From: Acidimangrovimonas sediminis | GTDB taxonomy: Bacteria > Pseudomonadota > Alphaproteobacteria > Rhodobacterales > Rhodobacteraceae | Assembly (NCBI RefSeq): GCF_002871005.1 | Contig: NZ_PHSN01000016.1 | Span: 62,001 to 126,000, forward strand | Length of the DNA: 64,000 bases | Reading direction: 5' to 3' | In this document: positions 28,018 through 37,779 of the stretch, piece after piece | Layout: the number at the start of each line of letters is the position of its first letter | How positions within the stretch are numbered: position 1 is the first letter of the stretch | Notes under the pieces: model-generated | What the model saw: only the letters and a program-made list of their open reading frames with translations | What the model was told of the DNA's origin: nothing | The model's database searches: none | Made by a program: the position numbers and the translations under genes

Positions 28018-30219
28018 CTAGACCGCGCGCACCCGCGGCGCGCCGGCCGTCACAGTGCCGATCAGCGCGGCCGCCACGCCGGCCTCGCGCAGCGCCGTCA
28101 GCATCGCATCCGCCTCCGCCCCGGGCACCGCGGCCAGAAGGCCGCCCGCCGTCTGCGGATCGAACAGAAGGTCCGCTTCCGGCCCCTCGGGCAGCGTCAT
28201 CCGCGCCGCCACCGCCGCCCGGTTCGCCGGGTAGAGGGTCGAGCGGTGCCCGGCGCGCGCCAGCGCCACCGCGCCCTCAAGGAAGGGAATCGCGCCCAGC
28301 TCCAGCTCCGCCGCGCAGCCCGAGGCGTCGAGCATCTCGACAAGGTGACCGGCAAGGCCGAAACCGGTGACGTCGGTCATCGCATGGGCCACCGGCGACA
28401 GGATCCCGGCCTCGGTCGACAAGGGCCGTTGCTGGCTGGCGAAGCACCCCGCCACCGCACGACCGAGCGACAGGCCGGGGACAGAGGCGCGGGCCATCTC
28501 GGCCGCAAGGATCGTGCCGGTGCCCAGCGGCTTGGTCAGGATCAGCCGATCGCCCGGCTGCGCACCGCCCTTGGCCGTCGCCCGGGGCGCAAGTCCAGTG
28601 ATGGTGAAGCCCAGCGTCAGCTCCGACCCGACCGAGGTGTGGCCGCCCACCAGATCGGCCCCCGCAGCGCGGAAGACGGCGCCCGCGGCCTCCATCACCT
28701 CGGCCAGCGTGCGGGCCTGCAAGGCCGGCGAAAGCCGCGGCAGCGTGATCTGCGCCAGCGCCGCCTGCGGCGCGGCCCCCATCGCCCAGATGTCCCCCAG
28801 GGCATGGGTGGCCGCGATCCGCGCCATCAGCCACGGGTCTTCGGTGAACGCCCGCAGGTGGTCGGTGGTGATCACCTGAACGCCCGCACCATGGGCCAGC
28901 ACCGCCGCATCGTCGCCCGGCCCCGACAGCGTATCCGCCCGCTGCGGCGCGGGCATTCCCGACAGCGCCGCGCGAAGCGCCCCGGGGCCCACCTTGGCGC
29001 CGCAGCCACCGCACAGCGGCTTGCCCCCCGCCAGTTCCTCGGCCACCCCGGCGGCGACCTCGGGCGGCAGGGGCGCGGCGGGCATCTGCGGCAGATCGAG
29101 GAACCGGCGCATGAACTTGCGGTCGATCCGGTTCTTCCAGTGCCAGAGCCAGCGACCGTTCAGACGCAGCCCCCCCTTGTCGGCCACCGCGCCCTTGAAG
29201 CCGGTGGAGACGAGCTTGAGATAATCCTTCTGCGGCTGGTAGGCGCGCATCCGCCCCACCCCCAGCGCCGCGCGCAGGTTGTCATAGAGGAACGGCGCCT
29301 CGCGCACGGCAAAGACACCGGCCTTGGGGCGCGGCGCATGGGTCAGGTGGGCGCAATCCCCCGCGGCGAAGACAGCCGGATCAGACAGGCTTTGCAGCGT
29401 CGGGCCGACATCGACATGACCATCGGTCAGTTGCAGCCCGGTCGCGGCCAGCCACGGCTGCGGCCGCGCCCCGGCCGCGCCCAGCAGGAACCCGGCGGCC
29501 AGAAGCCGGCCGTCCGACAGACGCAGGCCCTCTGCCGCAGCCTCTGTCGCCGTGGCACCGGTCAGAACCTCGACCCCGGCGCGCCGCAGGTGGGCCAGAA
29601 GGCGCTGCCGTGCGCCCGGGCCGATGTTGGGCAGCGCCTCGGCCGCGCGCTCGACGATGGTCACCGACGGTGTGACACCGGCCTTGCGCAGCCGGTGCGC
29701 CGAGGCAAGCGCAAGCTCCACCCCCGCGATCCCGCTGCCCAGCACGACCACCACTGGCGCGGCCTCGCCCCGGGCGGCAGCCTCGACGAAGGCCTCCCAC
29801 CGGGCGGCGTAATCATCCATCGGCTTGGCCGGGGCACCGTGGAGGGCGAACCCCGCAAGGTCGGGCATCTCGGTGGTGATCCCGATGTCGAGCGAGGCCA
29901 CGTCATAGGCCACCGGCGGCCGGCCCGGCACGGCGACCGTGCGCGCGGCAAGGTCCATCCCCTCGGCCCGGCCGAGGATCACCCGCGCCCCGGCGTGGCG
30001 CGCAAGGCGCACGAGGTCGATCTCCAGCTCCTCGCGCCGGTAGTGACCCGCGATATGGCCGGGCAGCATGCCGGAATAGGGCGCGGTCGGGTGCGGGTTG
30101 ATCAGGGTCACCCGCACCCCCGGCAGCGGTTTCATCCCCCAGCGGCGCAGCACCAGGGCATGGGCATGCCCGCCACCGATCAGCACGAGGTCGCGCGTGG
30201 CCGGGATCTGGACCTGCAT
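28018..30219 (-). CDS. selD: NADH dehydrogenase-like flavoprotein fused to selenide, water dikinase
   Basis: A 733-residue two-domain protein. Residues 1 to about 375 form a pyridine nucleotide-disulfide/NDH-2-like flavoprotein (GGGHAHALVL, VVVLGSGIAGVELAL, VFAAGDCAHL). The rest is SelD, which makes selenophosphate from selenide and ATP. The catalytic block reads CGGCGAKV near residue 405, so the active residue is Cys, not selenocysteine; GDDAAVL and TDVTGFGLAGH bind metal and nucleotide. Its ATG overlaps the mnmH stop by one base. The fusion is known in other bacteria; the flavoprotein may reduce selenium for the dikinase, which is inference. Confidence 0.92.
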   Translation of the reverse strand: MQVQIPATRDLVLIGGGHAHALVLRRWGMKPLPGVRVTLINPHPTAPYSGMLPGHIAGHYRREELEIDLVRLARHAGARVILGRAEGMDLAARTVAVPGRPPVAYDVASLDIGITTEMPDLAGFALHGAPAKPMDDYAARWEAFVEAAARGEAAPVVVVLGSGIAGVELALASAHRLRKAGVTPSVTIVERAAEALPNIGPGARQRLLAHLRRAGVEVLTGATATEAAAEGLRLSDGRLLAAGFLLGAAGARPQPWLAATGLQLTDGHVDVGPTLQSLSDPAVFAAGDCAHLTHAPRPKAGVFAVREAPFLYDNLRAALGVGRMRAYQPQKDYLKLVSTGFKGAVADKGGLRLNGRWLWHWKNRIDRKFMRRFLDLPQMPAAPLPPEVAAGVAEELAGGKPLCGGCGAKVGPGALRAALSGMPAPQRADTLSGPGDDAAVLAHGAGVQVITTDHLRAFTEDPWLMARIAATHALGDIWAMGAAPQAALAQITLPRLSPALQARTLAEVMEAAGAVFRAAGADLVGGHTSVGSELTLGFTITGLAPRATAKGGAQPGDRLILTKPLGTGTILAAEMARASVPGLSLGRAVAGCFASQQRPLSTEAGILSPVAHAMTDVTGFGLAGHLVEMLDASGCAAELELGAIPFLEGAVALARAGHRSTLYPANRAAVAARMTLPEGPEADLLFDPQTAGGLLAAVPGAEADAMLTALREAGVAAALIGTVTAGAPRVRAV

Positions 30220-31262
30220 CAGATCAGGTCCCGGATCCGGTCGGCGAGATCGGGCAACGCCGCCTCCGACAGGTCCTCCGCCATCACCGTGCGCCCGGCC
30301 TCGCCCGCCGTGCGGGCGCGCTGCCGGTTGTAGCGCGGGTCGTAGTGCATCTCCATCAACTCGGCGGCCAGCGGCTCGAACGTGCCCGCCTCGGCGTAGC
30401 CGTGCCACCGCTCGATCGCCTCGCCCGGTTGCATCGGGCGCAGCTTGTCGATGACGTCGTGCAGCGCGGCGATATCGGCGGTCAGGTCGGCATAGGCCCG
30501 GGCGAGATAGGCCGCCCGCGCGGAAAGCGGGGCCGAGACGTGGATCCGCGGCGCATCGCACATCGCACGCCACAGCTTCGGCGGAAGGCGCAGATCGCCC
30601 ACCTTGCTCGATTCCGCCTCCACCACCACCGGTCGGGCCGGGTCGAGCGCCGCGATCTCCATCGCCAGCGCCGTCTCGAACCCTTTCTGTGCTGGCTGCC
30701 CACCGGCCCGGTGACCGAAAAGCGACCCGCGGTGATTGGCCAGGCCTTCGAGGTCGATCACCTGCACGCCCCGGGCGCGCAGGAGGTGCAGAAGGTCGGT
30801 CTTGGCGGTGCCGGTGTTGCCGTCGAGCACGATGACCGGTGCCGGGAACGGCGTCTCGTAGAGCGCCTTGACCACCAAACCGCGAAACGCCTTGTACCCG
30901 CCCTGCACCGTTTCCGCGCGCCAGCCGATCTGCCCCAGGATCATCGCGAAAGAGCCCGAGCGCTGCCCCCCGCGCCAGCAATAGACCAGCGGGCGCCAGC
31001 CGCCATCCATGTCGGCGAGCGGCCCCTGGATATGCGCCGCCGCATTCTTTGCCACCAGCGCGGCCCCGATCTTGCGCGCCTTGAAGGGGCTGTCCTGCTT
31101 GTAGATCGTGCCGACGCGGGCGCGTTCCTCGTCATCCAGCACGGGAAGCGAGATTGCGCCGGGAACATGGTCTTCGGCGAATTCGGAGGGCGAGCGCACG
31201 TCGATCACGCTGTCGAAGCCAAGCGCGGCGATGTCGGAGAGGGAGGTCAGGGTCACGGCCAT
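30219..31262 (-). CDS. mnmH: tRNA 2-selenouridine synthase
   Basis: A 347-residue SelU/MnmH that geranylates and then selenates the wobble 2-thiouridine of tRNAs for Lys, Glu and Gln. The N-terminal rhodanese domain has catalytic Cys95 in YCWRGGQRSGS; the P-loop GNTGTAKT follows near residue 136 in the C-terminal ATPase domain. It is the first gene of a two-gene operon with selD (TGATG overlap), so selenophosphate is delivered to tRNA modification. No selA, selB or selenocysteine tRNA is in the window. Confidence 0.95.
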   Translation of the reverse strand: MAVTLTSLSDIAALGFDSVIDVRSPSEFAEDHVPGAISLPVLDDEERARVGTIYKQDSPFKARKIGAALVAKNAAAHIQGPLADMDGGWRPLVYCWRGGQRSGSFAMILGQIGWRAETVQGGYKAFRGLVVKALYETPFPAPVIVLDGNTGTAKTDLLHLLRARGVQVIDLEGLANHRGSLFGHRAGGQPAQKGFETALAMEIAALDPARPVVVEAESSKVGDLRLPPKLWRAMCDAPRIHVSAPLSARAAYLARAYADLTADIAALHDVIDKLRPMQPGEAIERWHGYAEAGTFEPLAAELMEMHYDPRYNRQRARTAGEAGRTVMAEDLSEAALPDLADRIRDLI

Positions 31263-31400
31263 CCGCTTGGCTTAGCGCGGTAGCCGCAGGCTGGAAAGGG
31301 GGCGCAGACGGGCACCCCCCCGCTGTACCGGGAAGGAGAGGAGGCCGGAGCGTGGCGCGCGCCGCCCCCGCCGTATCTACGGGCCGGGAGGAAGGGCCGG

Positions 31401-32597
31401 TCAGGCGGCCTGTGCGGCGGTCAGGGATTGCAGCGCGATATCCTCCGGGCCGAGGCCGCCGGCAGAGAGGACCTCGGCCAGGCGCAGGCCGTCGAGCGTG
31501 ACGTAGACCGAGCCGGGCGTTTCTCCCGGTTCGACGCCGACGCGCGGATCGGGATGCGCGGCAGGATCGTAGACGACGACCAGCCGATCCTCGGCCGCGT
31601 CGTAGTCATGGATCATGGCGGGGCCGGCCGGCGCCGCGGGATCGGCATCCCCGCTTTCGCCAAGCAAGAAGGTATCGGCCCCCGCGCCCCCGGTCGCGTG
31701 ATCCAGCGCGCCGAGCGCAATCACGTCCGCCCCGTCGCCGCCATTCAGGTAATCGGGGCCATCGGCGGCAAAGACGTCGCCCATGGTGCCGCCGATCATC
31801 AGGTCATCGCCCAGCCCTCCGTCAAGCGTGTCCTCACCCGTGCCCCCAACCAGCAGGTCGTCACCCTCGCACCCCTGAAGGGCGTCGGCCCCTGCGCCGC
31901 CGTACAATGCATCTGCCCCCGCGCCACCGATCAGCGTGTCATCGCCATTGCCAGCGACGAGCGTGTCGTCGCCGTTCTGACCGCAAAGCAGATCGGCATC
32001 GGAATTGCCGCGCAGGAGGTCGGCGCCGTCACCGCCAAGCAGGGTATCGTTCCCGGCGTCGCCTTCCAGCGTATCCGCGCCGCCCTCGCCCGCCAGCCAG
32101 TCGTTGCCGTTCTCGCCGGCCAGGCTGTCGTCGCCGTCGCGGCCGTTGATCTGGTCGAAACCGTCGCCGCCCAGGATCGTGTCGTTCCCGGCCTCACCCG
32201 ACAGGATATCGTCGCCGGAACCGCCCCGGAGGGAAAACCCGGCGATCCGGGTTGCGTCCGCGTCCGGCATGGCATCCCTGCCTTGCGTAGCATCCCCGAC
32301 CGTGGGCTCCCCGCTCGTAGGCTCCTGGGCCGCGCTGTCTTCGGCGGGGGGAGCCGCGGTCACGGGATCTGCGGCGGCCAGCTCTTCGGTGCCGGCCCCC
32401 TCGTCCTGCACGGTGGCATCCCCCGACGCGACCGCCATGTCCAGCAGATCGCCGTTCCCGCCGTCGGGTGCGATCTGTGCCCCGGTGTCTGCCGCGCCGT
32501 CCTCGTCCGAAGGCTCCTCCGTCTCGCGCCCCGACAACGTCAGGTCGGCAAAGACGCCCATCGCCACCATTCCAAGCAAACCCGCCAGCCCCAGCAT
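31401..32597 (-). CDS. Membrane-anchored RTX (haemolysin-type calcium-binding repeat) protein
   Basis: A 398-residue protein. Residues 1-22 (MLGLAGLLGMVAMGVFADLTL) form one hydrophobic anchor or uncleaved signal, followed by about 100 acidic Asp/Glu/Ala-rich residues. Then come some 14 GGxGxDxLxG-type nonapeptides arranged as calcium-binding beta rolls (GGDGFDQINGRDGDDSLAG and similar). The C-terminal 70 residues resemble the capping region of related rhodobacterial proteins. ATG at 32597 has GGAGG nine bases upstream. No type I secretion genes are adjacent. Function unknown; calcium binding is well supported by sequence. Confidence 0.85.
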   Translation of the reverse strand: MLGLAGLLGMVAMGVFADLTLSGRETEEPSDEDGAADTGAQIAPDGGNGDLLDMAVASGDATVQDEGAGTEELAAADPVTAAPPAEDSAAQEPTSGEPTVGDATQGRDAMPDADATRIAGFSLRGGSGDDILSGEAGNDTILGGDGFDQINGRDGDDSLAGENGNDWLAGEGGADTLEGDAGNDTLLGGDGADLLRGNSDADLLCGQNGDDTLVAGNGDDTLIGGAGADALYGGAGADALQGCEGDDLLVGGTGEDTLDGGLGDDLMIGGTMGDVFAADGPDYLNGGDGADVIALGALDHATGGAGADTFLLGESGDADPAAPAGPAMIHDYDAAEDRLVVVYDPAAHPDPRVGVEPGETPGSVYVTLDGLRLAEVLSAGGLGPEDIALQSLTAAQAA

Positions 32598-32958
32598 ACC
32601 CACACCTCCACTGCGCCACCCCTGACGCGTTAACCATGAAACCCGGTAAACACCTGATCCTGAAGGGCTTTCATGGCAGAGGATCCGGGCAGGAAGAGGG
32701 CGCGGCCAGAGAAAAATGCCGTGCATTTTAGCCATTGCCGCGGCGAACCGTGCCGAAACCCGCGCCGCGGTCTTCGGGGAAGGAACCCCGCCACGCAGGG
32801 GCGGCACCGCCGCAGCGCAGACAGGGCTTTCCTTTCACGGCGATTCCGCCTATACGCCCCCGATCCGCGCAGCCCGTCGGGCGGCGGACCACCCTCCAAG
32901 GGCCCTGCTGGACGACATCCCGGCTTGCGCCATCACCCTTTTTTCCAAGGAGACCCCG
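32598..32958. other. Divergent region between the RTX gene and rpsO
   Basis: 361 bases without a gene I can support. The left end carries the leader of the RTX gene (GTTAAC half-site at about 32629). The right end carries AAGGAGA before rpsO. The middle is GC-rich, with no obvious autogenous S15 pseudoknot that I can identify by eye. Confidence 0.5.
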
Positions 32959-33228
32959 ATGTCGATCACGGTTGAAGAAAAGACCCGCCTGATCAAGGAA
33001 TTCGGCACCAAGGAAGGCGACACCGGTTCGCCCGAGGTGCAGGTCGCGATCCTCACCTCGCGGATCACCACGCTGACCGAGCACTTCAAGTCGCACAAGA
33101 AGGACAACCACTCGCGCCGCGGGCTGCTGATGATGGTTGCCCAACGCCGCAAGCTGCTCGACTATCTCAAGGCGAAGGACGAGGGCCGTTACCTCGACCT
33201 GATCGGCAAGCTCGGCATCCGCCGCTGA
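32959..33228 (+). CDS. rpsO: 30S ribosomal protein S15
   Basis: An 89-residue S15 with the usual start [16 protein letters not shown], the HxxDxHSRRGL rRNA-contact region ([13 protein letters not shown]) and the closing [12 protein letters not shown]. It nucleates assembly of the central domain of 16S rRNA. AAGGAGA precedes the ATG. A GNRA-capped terminator follows, and pnp lies downstream in the conserved rpsO-pnp order, here separated by a small minus-strand gene. Confidence 0.97.
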   Translation: MSITVEEKTRLIKEFGTKEGDTGSPEVQVAILTSRITTLTEHFKSHKKDNHSRRGLLMMVAQRRKLLDYLKAKDEGRYLDLIGKLGIRR

Positions 33229-33254
33229 GCCTGTCCCGCCAGGGAAACCGCAAG

Positions 33255-33282
33255 CGCCCGTTCCGCAAGGAGCGGGCGTTTT
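33255..33282 (+). terminator. Rho-independent terminator of rpsO
   Basis: Ten-bp stem CGCCCGTTCC (33255-33264) with GGAGCGGGCG (33269-33278), one G-U, GCAA tetraloop, then TTTT. Confidence 0.93.
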
Positions 33283-33313
33283 GCATATCAGGGCGCCGTG
33301 TCTTGCCCCGTGC

Positions 33314-33332
33314 GAATTTTCGACGAAAATTC
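33314..33332. repeat. 19-bp perfect palindrome GAATTTTCG-A-CGAAAATTC
   Basis: Arms of nine bases around a single A, 41 bases beyond the end of the small minus-strand gene. A close relative with the same design lies at 63696-63714. Confidence 0.85.
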
Positions 33333-33372
33333 TCGGTCGCAGTCAGGGCAGTCATGGTCAGGGCTGTCGCAA

Positions 33373-33600
33373 TCAGAGCAACCGGCGGATCGGCCCGCGC
33401 TGACAGATAACGACGAACTGTCCTCCGCATTCGAGCAGCGAGAACCCGCGCTCCGCGACTGCGCCGATGAAACGCTCGCGCCCGATCTCGTGCTCGACCC
33501 ACGCCACCGAGCGACGGATCACGCCGCCGCGCGCGACCGCCTTGGCCGAGAACAGGTGATCGAGCCAGCGCTCGGTGTCGTCTGCGGTCGCCATATCCAT
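33373..33600 (-). CDS. Small conserved protein of unknown function
   Basis: A 75-residue soluble, basic protein (MDMATADDTERWLDHLFSAK…, ending ICQRGPIRRLL). The regular WLDHLFSAKAVARGGVIRR helix and FVVICQRG strand look like a real folded domain, and similar short proteins are known to me only as hypotheticals in Rhodobacteraceae. ATG at 33600 or 33594. It lies between rpsO and pnp on the opposite strand and has a consensus CtrA box 24 bases upstream of its start. Function unknown. Confidence 0.7.
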   Translation of the reverse strand: MDMATADDTERWLDHLFSAKAVARGGVIRRSVAWVEHEIGRERFIGAVAERGFSLLECGGQFVVICQRGPIRRLL

Positions 33601-33623
33601 GTCCCGATCCCACCGCAGCAGGG

Positions 33624-33639
33624 TTAAGCGGCCCTTAAC
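33624..33639. promoter_or_regulatory. Consensus CtrA binding site TTAA-N7-TTAAC
   Basis: TTAA at 33624, seven bases (GCGGCCC), TTAA at 33635 and the preferred C at 33639. It lies 24 bases from the start of the small minus-strand gene and 180 bases from pnp. It matches the published CtrA consensus exactly. Confidence 0.6.
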
Positions 33640-33818
33640 GCCCGAACACACGCCTTTCCATCGGGGTGATTTTCCTGTAAGGCCCCCCAATCTGAGACGT
33701 GACGCCTACCAGCCCCCGGGCGCGTGCAACGAAGGATAGGGGGCGGCGGCAATGGGGCCGCCAGAACCAACGGGAGACCCGGCAGGGGCCGGGAGGGCTC
33801 CCAGACAGGATACGACAG

Positions 33819-35960
<2,142 letters not shown>

Positions 35961-35987
35961 TCAGGCGGTCCTTCTTCTGAAGGATCG

Positions 35988-36020
35988 GGGCCCCGGCGGC
36001 GACGCCGGGGCCCTTTTCTT
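35988..36020 (+). terminator. Rho-independent terminator of pnp
   Basis: Eleven-bp perfect stem GGGCCCCGGCG (35988-35998) with CGCCGGGGCCC (36003-36013), GCGA loop, then TTTTCTTT. Confidence 0.95.
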
Positions 36021-36089
36021 TGCGGCGCCGGGATGTTTGTGGTCCTGTGACGCAGATCCGGATTGCGGCGGGCGCGGGAAAGGGCGGGG

Positions 36090-37271
36090 ATGAACGGAGC
36101 GACGGAGAGGATGGATGCCCTTGTCATCGGCGCCGGTCCCGCCGGGCTGATGGCAGCTGAGGAGATGGCGCGGGCGGGCCTTGCCGTGACTGTGGCCGAG
36201 GCGATGCCCAGCCCGGGGCGCAAGCTTCTCATGGCCGGAAAATCCGGGCTGAACCTGACCAAGGACGCGCCACGGGAGGCTTTCCTCTCCGCCTATGCCG
36301 AGGCCGAGACCTGGCTTGCACCGATGCTGATGGCCTTCGGTCCCGCGCAGGTCTGCGACTGGGCCGAGGGGTTGGGGCAGGAGGTCTTTGCCGGGTCGTC
36401 GGGCCGGGTGTTTCCGCGGGCGATGAAGGCCTCGCCATTGCTCCGTGCCTGGCTGGCGCGGCTGGAGGGGCTGGGCGTCACACTTCGGCGGCGCTGGCGC
36501 TGGACCGGGTTCGAGAATGACGATTTCGCCTTCGAGACACCCGGCGGGCGGCAGGTGCTGCGCCCTGCCCGCGTGATCCTGGCGCTGGGGGGTGCGAGCT
36601 GGTCACGCCTCGGGTCCGATGGCGCCTGGGCGCCCTGGCTGGCCGCGCGCGGGGTCGGCATCGCGCCGTTCCTGCCCGCCAACATGGGGTTCGGGGTGGC
36701 GTGGTCGGGCCATATGGCGCGGCACTTCGGTCAGCCGGTGAAGGGCGCCGTGCTGAGCGCGGGGGCGGTGCGGGTCAGGGCGGAATGCGTGATCTCGGCC
36801 CGCGGGGTCGAGGGCGGCGGGATCTACGCCCTGTCGCGCGCGTTGCGTGACGGCGCGCCGCTGGTCTTCGACCTCGCCCCCGACCGCGACGTGGACGACG
36901 TCGCCCGGAAGCTGGCCGGCCGGGGCAAGGAGAGCGTCACGAACCGGCTGCGCAAGGCGGGGCTCGGGCCGGTGCAGATCGCCCTCATGCAGGAATGTGC
37001 ACGGCCCTTGCCAGCGGATCCCGCGGCGCTGGCCGCGCGGATCAAAGCGCTGACCCTGCCGCTGACCGGCCCGCGCCCGCTGGACGAGGCGATCTCCACC
37101 GCCGGGGGGATCGCGCGGACCGCTTTGACCGACCGGCTGGAGCTGCGCGCGCTGCCGGGGGTGTTCGTCGCGGGTGAGATGCTGGACTGGGAGGCGCCGA
37201 CGGGCGGCTACCTGCTCACGGCCTGCCTTGCCACCGGACGCTGGGCCGGCCGGGCGGCTGCGGAACTGTAA
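36090..37271 (+). CDS. HI0933/BaiN-type NAD(P)/FAD-dependent oxidoreductase
   Basis: A 393-residue flavoprotein. The FAD Rossmann motif VIGAGPAGLMAAEEMA is near the N-terminus; GRKLLMAGKSGLNLT is the hallmark second block of the HI0933 family; EMLDWEAPTGGYLLTACLATG closes the FAD site. These proteins are loosely annotated as aminoacetone oxidase or BaiN, but no substrate can be assigned here. ATG 36090 or the downstream ATG 36111 could be used; neither has ideal spacing. It stands alone after the pnp terminator and converges on the HIT gene. Confidence 0.85.
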   Translation: MNGATERMDALVIGAGPAGLMAAEEMARAGLAVTVAEAMPSPGRKLLMAGKSGLNLTKDAPREAFLSAYAEAETWLAPMLMAFGPAQVCDWAEGLGQEVFAGSSGRVFPRAMKASPLLRAWLARLEGLGVTLRRRWRWTGFENDDFAFETPGGRQVLRPARVILALGGASWSRLGSDGAWAPWLAARGVGIAPFLPANMGFGVAWSGHMARHFGQPVKGAVLSAGAVRVRAECVISARGVEGGGIYALSRALRDGAPLVFDLAPDRDVDDVARKLAGRGKESVTNRLRKAGLGPVQIALMQECARPLPADPAALAARIKALTLPLTGPRPLDEAISTAGGIARTALTDRLELRALPGVFVAGEMLDWEAPTGGYLLTACLATGRWAGRAAAEL

Positions 37272-37394
37272 CAGCCCGGGCCGCTGATGCCCGCGGGGCC
37301 CGCGCCTCGTCGAGGCCTTCGGCGCTCCTCGTCCCGCCGCAGAGACGACGCGCGCCCGAAGGGGGCAAGGAGGCGCGCGCCTGATGGGCGCCTG

Positions 37395-37772
37395 TCACTC
37401 GGGCTGCAGCATCTTCCCCAGGCGCCGCCCGCCGAGGATGTGGATGTGCAGGTGCGGCACCTCCTGCACCCCGTGCGCCCCGGCGTTGGAGATGGCGCGG
37501 AAGCCCTGCCCCTCGTCCAGCGTGACGCCCGTCATCTCGCAGACCTTGCCCACGGCGCGGGTGAAGTCGAGGATCTCGGCATCGGAGGCCTCACGCGCGA
37601 AATGGTCGTAGCTCACGTATGGCCCCTTCGGGATCACCAGCACGTGCACCGGTGCCTGCGGCCCGATGTCGTGAAAGGCGAGGCTGTGCTCGGTCTCCAG
37701 CACCGTCTTGTTGGGGATCTCGCCGCGCAGGATCTTCGCGAAGATGTTCTGGTCGTCGTAGGTATAGGGCAT
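37395..37772 (-). CDS. HIT-family nucleotide-binding protein (Hint-type hydrolase)
   Basis: A 125-residue histidine triad protein with HLHIHILGG at the C-terminus, likely an adenosine phosphoramidase of the HINT branch. FAKILRGEIP and FHDIGPQAPVHVLVIPK are family motifs. Its GAGGA ribosome binding site overlaps the stop region of the upstream glycosyltransferase gene, seven bases away, so the two form an operon. The link is probably transcriptional rather than functional. Confidence 0.93.
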   Translation of the reverse strand: MPYTYDDQNIFAKILRGEIPNKTVLETEHSLAFHDIGPQAPVHVLVIPKGPYVSYDHFAREASDAEILDFTRAVGKVCEMTGVTLDEGQGFRAISNAGAHGVQEVPHLHIHILGGRRLGKMLQPE

Positions 37773-37779
37773 CTTTTCC

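Noticed and set aside
35970-35986. CTTCTTCTGAAGG before the pnp terminator as a relic of the dispersed repeat
   Set aside because: Only ten bases match the head and the rest is the terminator stem; probably chance.
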